Assembly: GCA_021805265.1 (NCBI GenBank)
Contig: JAJZFR010000138.1
Location: 1-15,621, forward strand
Length of the DNA: 15,621 nt
Source: Acidobacteriota bacterium
GTDB lineage: Bacteria; Acidobacteriota; Terriglobia; Terriglobales; Acidobacteriaceae
Direction: 5' to 3'
Shown piece after piece: positions 1 to 6,585 of this stretch. The notes beneath the pieces are model-generated. The model was not told the origin of the DNA and did not search any database. It saw only the letters and a list, made by a program, of their open reading frames with translations. The position numbers and the translations under genes are program-made. Numbering within the stretch: the stretch's first letter is position 1; every line of letters begins with the position of its first letter.

Positions 1-164
1 GCCACCCCATCACTGCGGCAATCCCTCCCGGAGACGAACGCTACTTCCGCCTCGCCATGGATGTAGCCCAGAACTACAAGCCGCTCGACGCCCTGGAAGA
101 GCAGGCTCTGCTGGCTGGCGCAGAGGGTGCAGAGCCAATCTTCCACCTCGGCAACGATGTTTGA
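1..164 (+). CDS. C-terminal fragment of probable aldo/keto reductase
   Basis: The window opens inside a plus-strand reading frame whose codons start at base 3 and which stops at TGA 162-164, leaving the last 53 residues. The visible protein starts HPITAAIPPGDERYFRL and continues to ...EPIFHLGNDV. The 'VTAAIPPG' segment followed by a helical tail ending near 'P[IL]F' resembles, from memory, the end of a bacterial NADP-dependent aldo/keto reductase family. The catalytic tetrad (Asp, Tyr, Lys, His) would lie upstream, outside the window, so activity cannot be judged. The gene is convergent with the vapC-like gene, with a 51-bp gap (165-215) that shows no clear terminator. The family call is tentative; that this is a real coding end is more secure, because the frame is open to the window edge and has a normal residue mix. 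Confidence 0.5.
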   Translation, partial: HPITAAIPPGDERYFRLAMDVAQNYKPLDALEEQALLAGAEGAEPIFHLGNDV

Positions 165-215
165 GACTCAGAAATTCCAGGCGCAAAGCCCGCCCACCGC
201 AGCAGGCCATCGACG

Positions 216-638
216 CTACTTGCGTACCGGATCAGCAAAGAGAAATGGATTGAATAGCTGGACGCCAAAATCCTCGAAGTCTTTCGTGTTGCGTGTAACT
301 ACCGTCAACCGGTGAACCCGCGCCGTCGCCGCGATCATGCCGTCAAGGAACAGGTGATCGGAACGATTCGCAATCAGCTTCGCCCATTCTCGAAAAATTG
401 TCCCATCCATCGGGATCACTTCATAATGCGTCAGAACGCGTTCCAGCCATGATTCCAGTTCGCGCGCTCTTTCCTCATCCTGCTTGCGCGTGATTTCGAT
501 GCCTGCCTGAATTTCGCCAATGGCTGCTGCCGGAATCCCTATTGTTCCTTTGCGTACGGTTTTGAACCATGCAGCTACCGCGCCGTGCGGCCGTGCGCGG
601 CGAAGCTCCGAGATCACATTGGTATCCAGAAGGTACAT
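216..638 (-). CDS. vapC: VapC-like PIN-domain toxin (type II TA ribonuclease)
   Basis: This is a 140-residue PIN-domain protein, the usual VapC length. VapC toxins are Mg2+-dependent endoribonucleases that cleave tRNA or rRNA when freed from their antitoxin. The acidic site is visible: D5 in the N-terminal LLDTNVISE motif, E42 in AIGEIQAG, D99 in LFLDGMIAATA, and the C-terminal VVTRNTKDF motif (N117, D120). These are the canonical positions, so the toxin looks intact. The start ATG lies 7 bp after the antitoxin stop codon, the standard antitoxin-first order, and the two genes are almost certainly co-transcribed and probably translationally coupled, since no strong Shine-Dalgarno lies directly before this ATG. 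The PIN/VapC family is clear; the RNA target cannot be inferred. Autoregulation by the toxin-antitoxin complex is expected from the family. Confidence 0.9.
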   Translation of the reverse strand: MYLLDTNVISELRRARPHGAVAAWFKTVRKGTIGIPAAAIGEIQAGIEITRKQDEERARELESWLERVLTHYEVIPMDGTIFREWAKLIANRSDHLFLDGMIAATARVHRLTVVTRNTKDFEDFGVQLFNPFLFADPVRK

Positions 639-645
639 GCTCGCG

Positions 646-900
646 TCAGTCTTCGAGATCGACTGGGCGCAGCCCGAAGCTCCGGCGCGGTGGAATGTAC
701 AGGTCGTGAGGACCGTTGGGATCAGTCAGCGGATCAACATCGGCCTGTCTCCTTGCCGTTTGCAGCCGCTTCCACTCGCCAATCGGCACCAGCACCGCAG
801 TTTCAATACCGCGACGCGACACCACCTGCGGACCCCGTTCGACGGTCGCATCGAGCAGCTCACTGAAGCGGGCTTTCGCATCGGCTACAGGCCAGGTCAT
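646..900 (-). CDS. Phd/YefM-family antitoxin (VapB partner)
   Basis: This small protein of 84 residues sits directly upstream of the PIN toxin on the minus strand. Its N-terminus (MTWPVADAKARFSELLD, then GPQVVSRRGIETAVLVP) is the Phd/YefM antitoxin fold: an 'ARFSELL' helix followed by the 'V[TS]RRG' strand and turn used for DNA binding. The last 35 or so residues (PLTDPNGPHDLYIPPRRSFGL) are Pro/Arg-rich and probably disordered until they wrap the toxin. A strong Shine-Dalgarno GGAGG (plus-strand 907-911) lies 6 nt before the ATG and fixes the start. The protein is expected to neutralise the toxin and repress the operon. Phd-type antitoxins are commonly paired with PIN toxins in soil bacteria, so the pairing is normal. 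Confidence 0.88.
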   Translation of the reverse strand: MTWPVADAKARFSELLDATVERGPQVVSRRGIETAVLVPIGEWKRLQTARRQADVDPLTDPNGPHDLYIPPRRSFGLRPVDLED

Positions 901-1046
901 CTCAAACCTCCAGGATAGTCATCTATCTGGTCATATCGTAGCATAGTTTTCATAAAAAATTCCTGTAGGCTGAACGCACCGAGTAAAAATCAAAGCCGCA
1001 GACAAGCTGACATACCGGTTTTGATGACTCCGTTCCCACCCCGTCC
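901..1046. promoter_or_regulatory. Intergenic region: antitoxin promoter/operator and pdxS 3' end
   Basis: Both flanking genes are on the minus strand. On that strand an AT-rich segment (about 930-960) offers overlapping -10-like hexamers TATGCT (940-945) and TACGAT (935-940) upstream of the antitoxin Shine-Dalgarno. No good -35 match is visible. Two direct ATGAC repeats 12 bp apart lie between the -10 region and the Shine-Dalgarno and could be part of an autoregulatory operator. The pdxS-proximal half shows no convincing U-tailed terminator. Promoter placement is an inference. Confidence 0.3.
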
Positions 1047-2018
1047 CTACCACCCGCGCGTCTGCAACTGATCCCGCTCCTCGATCGCCGCCGCTGCCAG
1101 GCCCTTCATCGTTCCCGTCACTTGTTCGCTTGCCTCGGCCAGCACCTTCGCGTCGTTGAAGTGCGTCGTCGCCAGAACGATCGCCTTGGCCCGTGAAACC
1201 GCCTCTGCGCGTTCCGTCGGGTCGTGCTCCACATCGAGCGGCGTCGCACGCTCTTTCATGAAGATGCCCGAGCCGACAAACACCGTCTCCGCGCCAAGCT
1301 GCATCATCAGCGCCGCGTCCGCAGGCGTCGCAATTCCCCCCGCCGAAAAATTCGGCACCGGCAGCTTGCCCGTCTTCGCCACCAGTCGCACCAGTTCATA
1401 CGGCGCGCCGTGCTCCTTGGCAAGGTGATACAGCTCCTCTTCGCGAGCCACCGTGAGATGCCGCAGCTCGCGCGTGATCTGCCGCATGTGCTGCACCGCG
1501 TGCACCACGTCGCCCGTCCCTGCTTCGCCCTTCGTCCGGATCATCGCCGCGCCTTCGGCAATCCGCCGCAGCGCCTCGCCCAGATTCCGCGCTCCGCACA
1601 CAAACGGCGTCGTGAACGCGTGTTTATCGATGTGGTGCGCCTCGTCGGCCGGCGTCAACACCTCGCTCTCGTCGATGAAGTCAACACCCAGCGCCTCTAA
1701 AATCTGCGCCTCGGCAAAGTGGCCAATCCGCGCCTTGGCCATCACCGGAACCGTCACCGCGCTCATGATCTCCTTGATCAGCTTCGGGCTGGCCATCCGA
1801 GCCACGCCGCCCTCGGCGCGGATCATCGCCGGCACGCGCTCCAGCGCCATTACTGCAACCGCACCCGCTTCTTCCGCAATGCGCGCCTGCTCCACGTTCA
1901 TCACGTCCATGATCACGCCGCCCTTGAGCATCTCCGCCAGCCCAACCTTCAGCCGCAGGCTCGTTCCGCCCAGGCTCCCATTCAGGTTCCCATTCAGGTT
2001 TCCATTCATCTCTGTCAT
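1047..2018 (-). CDS. pdxS: Pyridoxal 5'-phosphate synthase subunit PdxS
   Basis: PdxS (Pdx1) condenses ribose 5-phosphate, glyceraldehyde 3-phosphate and ammonia into pyridoxal 5'-phosphate in the cytosol; ammonia normally comes from the glutaminase PdxT. The 323-residue product has a complete (beta/alpha)8 PdxS sequence. Visible catalytic residues are D38 in GGVIMDVMNVEQA, K95 in VPVMAKARIGHF and K163 in MIRTKGEAGTGD. Each is offset by 14 from B. subtilis D24, K81 and K149, so the core is collinear and the gene has a 14-residue N-terminal extension. That extension contains NGNL/NGNL/NGSL repeats. The start ATG (2016-2018) is preceded by GAGGATCAGGA; the frame stays open 52 codons further upstream, but that part is not PdxS-like. 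No pdxT lies in the window. The gene is divergent from a PLP-dependent decarboxylase. Confidence 0.96.
   Translation of the reverse strand: MTEMNGNLNGNLNGSLGGTSLRLKVGLAEMLKGGVIMDVMNVEQARIAEEAGAVAVMALERVPAMIRAEGGVARMASPKLIKEIMSAVTVPVMAKARIGHFAEAQILEALGVDFIDESEVLTPADEAHHIDKHAFTTPFVCGARNLGEALRRIAEGAAMIRTKGEAGTGDVVHAVQHMRQITRELRHLTVAREEELYHLAKEHGAPYELVRLVAKTGKLPVPNFSAGGIATPADAALMMQLGAETVFVGSGIFMKERATPLDVEHDPTERAEAVSRAKAIVLATTHFNDAKVLAEASEQVTGTMKGLAAAAIEERDQLQTRGW
1971..2006 (-). repeat. Three 12-bp in-frame tandem repeats in pdxS 5' end
   Basis: On the plus strand the units are caggctcccatt, caggttcccatt and caggtttccatt, each differing from the next by one base. Read on the minus strand they encode NGSL, NGNL and NGNL. 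The period is a multiple of three, so copy-number change would keep the frame. The repeats lie in the N-terminal extension ahead of the conserved PdxS barrel. Confidence 0.9.
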
Positions 2019-2300
2019 TTCCTGATCCTCATTCCGTACACGAAACCGCTGCCCGCAGCCGCTCGTTGTGCCGATTTTTCTAACTCTTTCTACCCTCCAG
2101 TGTAACAGCGTTCCATCTTCCCGCATCCCCCCGCTTTCATCCTGCCGAAATCTCCCCCAAACCTCTCGCAACAAACGCTTTCTTCCCCCGCGAACCCGTC
2201 CGTACCCAACCTCCCTGATGAATTTTTATGCACTCCGTTTCCCCCGGCACCAAACCACCCGCCCATTGGTTGTACGATGACTGAGGAACAGTGAGGTGAA
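2019..2300. promoter_or_regulatory. Divergent intergenic region, pdxS / arginine decarboxylase
   Basis: This 282-bp region separates two divergent genes and should hold both promoters. For pdxS a -10-like TACACT (minus strand, 2099-2104) would give a leader of about 75 nt. For the decarboxylase a -10-like TACGAT (2273-2278) lies 22 bp before the ATG, with Shine-Dalgarno GAGG at 2293-2296. Neither has a convincing -35 hexamer. The pdxS frame continues open through part of the region, but the residues are not family-like and I do not treat them as coding. No riboswitch-like or strong dyad structure was seen. Confidence 0.4.
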
Positions 2301-4712
2301 ATGGACGAAGGACGTTGGGTACTGCTGATTGCCAGTGAAGTAGGCGGAACGGATTCAGTCTCCGACCGCGCAATGGAAAGGCTGGTCGATGCAATCAGCA
2401 AAGAGGGGTATGAGGTGGTCCGCACCTCCACGCCGGAGGATGGTTTGTCTCTCGTCAAATCCGACCCTTCCCACTCCGCCATTCTCCTTGACTGGGATCT
2501 CGCCGGCGAGCATCAATTCGACGAACGCGCCGCTCTGCGCATCATCCGCGCCGTCCGTCATCGCAACAAGAAAGTCCCCATCTTCCTCATCGCCGACCGT
2601 ACGCTCGTCAGCGAACTGCCCCTCGAAGTCGTCAGGCAGGTCCACGAATACATCCATCTCTTCGGCGACACGCCCGCCTTCATCGCCAACCGCGTCGATT
2701 TCGCCGTCGAGCGCTACAACGAGCAGCTCCTGCCGCCCTACTTCCGCGAGCTGAAGAAATACAACGACCAGGGAGCCTACAGTTGGGACGCCCCAGGACA
2801 CATGGGCGGCGTCGCCTTTCTCAAGCATCCCGTCGGCATGGAGTTCCACAAGTTCTTCGGCGAAAACATCATGCGCTCCGACCTCGGCATCTCCACTTCG
2901 CCGCTCGGCTCCTGGCTCGATCACATCGGACCGCCCGGCGAATCCGAACGCAACGCCGCGCGCATCTTCGGTGCCGACTGGACCTTTTACGTCCTCGGCG
3001 GATCCTCCACCTCCAACCAGATCGTCGGTCACGGCGTCATCGGCCAGGACGACATCGTCATCGCCGACGCCAACTGCCACAAATCCATCTGCCACTCCCT
3101 CACCGTCACCGGCGCGCGCCCCGTCTACGTCACCCCCACGCGCAACGGCTACGGCATGATCGGCCTTGTCCCGCTCAAGCGCTTCAGCCCCGAGGCCATT
3201 CGCGAGCTGATCGACAAAAGCCCATTCTCCGCCGGTGCCGCCAGCCGGGAGCCAACCTACGCCGTCGTCACCAACTCCACCTACGACGGCCTCTGCTACG
3301 ACGTCAACAAGGTCGTCACCGAGCTGGCCCAGAGCGTCCCCCGCATCCACTTCGACGAGGCCTGGTACGCCTACGCCAAATTCCACCCCATCTATCGCGG
3401 GCGCTTCGCCATGGATGTCGCCGACGAGATGCCCAATCGTCCGCTCCTCTTCGCCGTCCAGTCCACTCACAAGATGCTGGCTGCGTTTTCCATGGCCTCC
3501 ATGGTCCATCTCAAGCTCAGCCCCCGCGCGCCCATCGAGTTTGACCAGTTCAACGAAGCCTTCATGATGCACGGCACCACCTCGCCCTTCTATCCCCTCA
3601 TCGCCTCGCTCGACGTTGCCGCCGCCATGATGGACGAGCCAGCCGGGCAGACCCTCATGGAAGAGACCATCTTCGACGCCATCAGCTTTCGCAAGGCCAT
3701 GTCGTCCATCAAACATCGCCTCAGAAAGCTCGATGACGGCGACGGATGGTTCTTCGATCTCTTCCAGCCCGACCGCGTTCTCGACCCCCTCGACGGCCAG
3801 ATTTACGACTTTGAAGACGCGCCAGACAAGGTCCTCGCCACCCACTCGGGCTGCTGGACCCTCAAGCCCGGCGAGGACTGGCACGGCTTCCTCGACGACG
3901 ATGTCGCCGACGACTACTGCATGCTCGACCCCACCAAGGTCACCATCCTCATGCCCGGCGTCAACGCTCAGGGCAAGGTCGCCGAGTGGGGCATTCCCGC
4001 TGCCATCCTCACCGAGTTTCTCGACGCTCGCCGCGTGGAAATCGCCCGCACCGGCGACTATACCGTCCTCGTCCTCTTCTCCGTCGGCACCAGCAAAGGC
4101 AAGTGGGGCAGCCTGCTCGAAAACCTCTTCGAGTTCAAGCGCCTCTACGATAACGAGGCCACGCTCAGCGAAGCGCTACCCGACCTCGTCGTCAAATACC
4201 CGCTCCGCTACCGCAACGTCACCCTCAAGGATCTGAGCGACGAAATGCACGCCGCCATGATCGAGCTGCGTCTCACCGCGCTCGAAGGCGAAGCCTGCGA
4301 GGTCGAAGAGGTCCAGGTCCTCACCCCTGCTCAGACCTACCAGAAGCTCCTCCGCAGCGGCACCGAAAAGGTCAAGTTCACTGAAATGGCCAATCGCATC
4401 GCCGGCGTCATGCTCGTACCCTATCCGCCCGGAATCCCCGTCTGCATGCCCGGCGAGCGCCTCGGCGACTCCGACAGCCCCGTCATCCGCCTCATCCTCG
4501 CTCTCGAAGAGTTTGGCAAGCGCTTCCCCGGCTTCGAGCGCGAAGTCCACGGCATCGAGGTGGACGCCACCGGCGATTACTGGATGCGCGCCGTCATCGA
4601 GTCCAACGGCAAGCGCGGCAACGGCAAAAACCGCGCCCCAAACTCCGCTCCACCCATCAAGCGCAAACGCCGCGCCGCCCCCAAACCTACCACCAAAGCA
4701 GTTCCACAGTAG
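2301..4712 (+). CDS. adiA: Arginine decarboxylase, AdiA-like (PLP-dependent, fold type I)
   Basis: This 803-residue protein matches the large inducible Orn/Lys/Arg decarboxylases along its whole length. It has an N-terminal CheY-like wing domain (about 1-135), the PLP domain (about 145-580) and the C-terminal domain (about 590-765). PLP lysine K391 sits in VQSTHKMLAAFS, with D352 and E353 in HFDEAWYAYAKF. AdiA-specific stretches (FDEAWY.YA, IYDFEDAPDKVL, CWTLKPGEDWHGF) favour arginine over lysine as substrate, giving agmatine and CO2 while consuming a proton. That points to acid tolerance or polyamine supply; no antiporter (AdiC) is nearby. The start has Shine-Dalgarno GAGG 4 nt upstream. A basic, disordered-looking tail (768-803) extends past the usual end of about 755 residues. 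Lysine or ornithine specificity cannot be fully excluded. Confidence 0.88.
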   Translation: MDEGRWVLLIASEVGGTDSVSDRAMERLVDAISKEGYEVVRTSTPEDGLSLVKSDPSHSAILLDWDLAGEHQFDERAALRIIRAVRHRNKKVPIFLIADRTLVSELPLEVVRQVHEYIHLFGDTPAFIANRVDFAVERYNEQLLPPYFRELKKYNDQGAYSWDAPGHMGGVAFLKHPVGMEFHKFFGENIMRSDLGISTSPLGSWLDHIGPPGESERNAARIFGADWTFYVLGGSSTSNQIVGHGVIGQDDIVIADANCHKSICHSLTVTGARPVYVTPTRNGYGMIGLVPLKRFSPEAIRELIDKSPFSAGAASREPTYAVVTNSTYDGLCYDVNKVVTELAQSVPRIHFDEAWYAYAKFHPIYRGRFAMDVADEMPNRPLLFAVQSTHKMLAAFSMASMVHLKLSPRAPIEFDQFNEAFMMHGTTSPFYPLIASLDVAAAMMDEPAGQTLMEETIFDAISFRKAMSSIKHRLRKLDDGDGWFFDLFQPDRVLDPLDGQIYDFEDAPDKVLATHSGCWTLKPGEDWHGFLDDDVADDYCMLDPTKVTILMPGVNAQGKVAEWGIPAAILTEFLDARRVEIARTGDYTVLVLFSVGTSKGKWGSLLENLFEFKRLYDNEATLSEALPDLVVKYPLRYRNVTLKDLSDEMHAAMIELRLTALEGEACEVEEVQVLTPAQTYQKLLRSGTEKVKFTEMANRIAGVMLVPYPPGIPVCMPGERLGDSDSPVIRLILALEEFGKRFPGFEREVHGIEVDATGDYWMRAVIESNGKRGNGKNRAPNSAPPIKRKRRAAPKPTTKAVPQ

Positions 4713-4739
4713 GTATACCCGGCGGGAGTGGATCTTCGC

Positions 4740-4764
4740 GCAGCTTTTCCTCAAGAAAAGCTGC
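4740..4764. terminator. Perfect hairpin between convergent genes
   Basis: GCAGCTTTTC (4740-4749), the 5-nt loop CTCAA and GAAAAGCTGC (4755-4764) form a perfect 10-bp stem. It lies 28 bp past the decarboxylase stop and 63 bp past the phosphatase stop, between convergent genes, so it could end or protect both transcripts. Neither side is followed by a U tract, so it is not a textbook intrinsic terminator. A dispersed palindromic repeat (REP-like) is an alternative. The rest of 4713-4826 shows nothing else. Confidence 0.55.
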
Positions 4765-4826
4765 ACATCGTAATCTTGGCTCGGGCACAGTAACTATGGA
4801 ACTGCTCTCGTTGCTGGAGACGGTAA

Positions 4827-5561
4827 TCAGGGCATGAGTGCCTGGACCCAAACGCTCGCGTGATCGACGAGGATGTCGGGCGGGGCGGTTGCGAGAGATT
4901 CCGGGGAGAGTCCGAAGGCGCAGCCGAGGGACCATGCACAGGCATTGCGGGCGGTGGTGACATCGACATCGGAGTCGCCGATCATGAGGGTGGTTTCTGG
5001 CGTGGCCTGGGCTTTGGCGATGAGGTGCAGCAGCCCTTGCGGGTCGGGTTTTTTGGTGTCGAAGCTGTCGCCGCCGTAGATTGCGAAAAAATACTTTGCA
5101 AGGCCGAGGCCGTCGCAGATGGCGCGGGCCGGGCCGACGGGTTTGTTGGTGAGGACGGCCATGGCGCGGGGCGAGCCGTCGGGCATGTGGCGCAAGGCTT
5201 CGAGAGAGTCGAGAACGCCGGGGTAGACGCGAGTGTAGTCGAGCTTGTGGGCGCGGTACCAGGTGAGGAAGTAGTCGAATGCCTGCTGGAAGAAGCCTTC
5301 GCCGGAGGGGTCAGTCTTGGAGGGGTCGATCTCGGGGGGCAGCTCGCCGGGGACGGCGAGCGCGCGGCGGATGAGCATGCCCGCGCCGTCGCCGATGAAG
5401 CTGGCGATGAGGGCATCGGGGAGCGGGCGGAGGCCGAAGTTGACGAGGGTTGCATTGACCGAGTTGCAGAGGTCTTTGCTCGAGTCAATGAGGGTTCCGT
5501 CGAGGTCGAAGACGAGCAGTTGCAGGGAGTGAGCAGGGATGGGGCGAAGAACACGCAGCAT
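4827..5561 (-). CDS. gph: HAD-superfamily hydrolase, phosphoglycolate phosphatase-like
   Basis: This 244-residue HAD phosphatase of the Gph/PGP subfamily is predicted to remove phosphate from 2-phosphoglycolate or a similar small phosphoester in the cytosol. All four HAD motifs are present: motif I VFDLDGTLID (D19 nucleophile, D21 acid/base), motif II VLTNKP (T138, N139), motif III with K171 in TKKPDP, and motif IV MIGDSDVD (D196, D200). The helical cap lies at about 30-110. The open frame extends 64 codons upstream of the chosen ATG (5559-5561), but those residues are low-complexity and overlap the upstream gene antisense-like, so I start at ATG 5561. No clear Shine-Dalgarno precedes it; a TACACT 10 bp upstream hints at a leaderless start. 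It is the last gene of a likely operon, 61 bp after the DUF4097 gene. Substrate is inferred from the subfamily only. Confidence 0.85.
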   Translation of the reverse strand: MLRVLRPIPAHSLQLLVFDLDGTLIDSSKDLCNSVNATLVNFGLRPLPDALIASFIGDGAGMLIRRALAVPGELPPEIDPSKTDPSGEGFFQQAFDYFLTWYRAHKLDYTRVYPGVLDSLEALRHMPDGSPRAMAVLTNKPVGPARAICDGLGLAKYFFAIYGGDSFDTKKPDPQGLLHLIAKAQATPETTLMIGDSDVDVTTARNACAWSLGCAFGLSPESLATAPPDILVDHASVWVQALMP

Positions 5562-5622
5562 GTCGATAGTGTATCGGGGAGGGCTGGGCGACAGGCTGCG
5601 TGTTTGCGGGGGAATCGCGGAA

Positions 5623-6525
5623 TCAGTCGATGCGGACGTCACCGGAGCCGGTACGGACCTCGACCATGGGGCCGCCGCCGCGGATGCGCGCGCTGAAGCT
5701 GTGATGGGTGGAGCGAACCTGGTCCATGGTGGCGTTTTGGGCTGCACCTTCAAATTTCACATTGCCGGAGCCGGTGCTGGCATCGAGATTGAAGGGGGAC
5801 GATCCGGCGGTGAAATTGACATTGCCGGAGCCGGTGGTGATGTGCCAGCGGGAGGTGGGTTTGCCGGTGAGCTGGATGTCTCCGGAGCCGGTGTCCGCTT
5901 CGAGTCCGCCGGTCAGGTTGCGCAGTTTGATGTTTCCCGAGCCGGTGTGGGCGCGGACGTCGCCGGGCGTGGAGGCTTCGGCGACGATGTCTCCGGAGCC
6001 TGTGCCGACGGAGAATCCTCCGGTGAGCGCGGAGGCATGGATGTTTCCGGAGCCGGTGTTGAGGTGGGCCTCGGTGCCGACGCCGTCATCGACGATGTCT
6101 CCGGAGCCGGAGGAGGCTTCGAGAGTAACGCCGGCGGGCGCGGTGATCTCGTAGTCGATGGAGATGTTGTGCAGGTTGTCAAGATGGGCGCCGATGCGGA
6201 CGATGTCGCCGGTCTGTTCGATGGGCGGATTGGCGGCAATCTCACGGACCTTGGCGTCGGCGTTCCCGGAGCCGGCGCAGAGGCCGAAGCAGTGGGAGGA
6301 CTTGACGACGCCGACGATGTGAATCTGATTGCCGGAGCCGACGGAGAGATGGATATTTCCCGCGCCGGTCGAGACGTGGAGCAGGCCGTGGGGAGTGATG
6401 GAGATCGTTTTGTCGAAGCGGGCTTCGGCGGCGTGGGCGGGCAGGGAAGCGAGCGCTGCAATCGAGACCAGCGAGACCATCGAGACCATCGAGACCATCG
6501 AGAGAGTGATTGTACGGTGGAACAT
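5623..6525 (-). CDS. Exported DUF4097-family GSG-repeat beta protein
   Basis: This 300-residue protein has a signal peptide (MFHRT..., hydrophobic core built from MVS repeats, likely cleavage after AHA at about residue 32), so it acts outside the cytoplasm. The mature part is a beta-strand ladder whose turns carry [TSAV]G[SA]G[ND]: about 11 copies, roughly every 15-25 residues, with Asn and Asp both used (TGSGNIH, TGSGDIV, TGSGNIK, TGSGDIQ). This is typical of DUF4097 or adhesin-like proteins common in Acidobacteriota and Bacteroidota; the molecular role is unknown. No catalytic motif is visible. C96 and C100 may be redox- or metal-relevant (HCFGLCAGSG). The start is supported by AGGA 9 nt upstream. 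It lies between the HlyD-like adaptor gene (60-bp gap) and gph (61-bp gap) on the same strand. Confidence 0.85.
   Translation of the reverse strand: MFHRTITLSMVSMVSMVSLVSIAALASLPAHAAEARFDKTISITPHGLLHVSTGAGNIHLSVGSGNQIHIVGVVKSSHCFGLCAGSGNADAKVREIAANPPIEQTGDIVRIGAHLDNLHNISIDYEITAPAGVTLEASSGSGDIVDDGVGTEAHLNTGSGNIHASALTGGFSVGTGSGDIVAEASTPGDVRAHTGSGNIKLRNLTGGLEADTGSGDIQLTGKPTSRWHITTGSGNVNFTAGSSPFNLDASTGSGNVKFEGAAQNATMDQVRSTHHSFSARIRGGGPMVEVRTGSGDVRID
6463..6498 (-). repeat. Four 9-bp in-frame tandem repeats in a signal peptide
   Basis: On the plus strand, cgagaccag is followed by three exact copies of cgagaccat (6472-6498). On the minus strand this encodes repeated Met-Val-Ser/Leu-Val-Ser triplets inside the hydrophobic core of the DUF4097 signal peptide. 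Slippage would change signal-peptide length in three-residue steps without breaking the frame. Confidence 0.88.
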
Positions 6526-6585
6526 TTCTTCGTTTCCTTTCGCTGTATGGGGCTTGCAAGGGAAGAGTGGTTCTGAAGACTGTAT

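Noticed and set aside
2301..2705. Possible response-regulator receiver domain fused to the decarboxylase
   Set aside because: A CheY-like wing with a 'DWD' motif is normal at the N-terminus of this decarboxylase family and is not a phosphorylation domain.
2355..3884. 509-codon minus-strand open frame inside the decarboxylase gene
   Set aside because: It is Gly/Val/Asp/Glu-rich shadow sequence with no motif; the plus-strand product is an unmistakable full-length enzyme.
4713..4826. Chromosomal replication origin proper
   Set aside because: Despite the skew change, there is no DnaA-box cluster, AT-rich unwinding stretch or dnaA/dnaN gene here; kept only as a skew boundary.
5650..6370. Regularly spaced 'ccggagccggt' DNA motifs suggesting a CRISPR or other array
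   Set aside because: Spacing is irregular, the repeats are short and in frame, and they encode the T-G-S-G turns of a protein.
5539..6576. 345-codon plus-strand open frame with Gly/Ala-rich repeats
   Set aside because: Its 'SGAG' periodicity is the mirror of the GSG repeats of the DUF4097 gene on the other strand.
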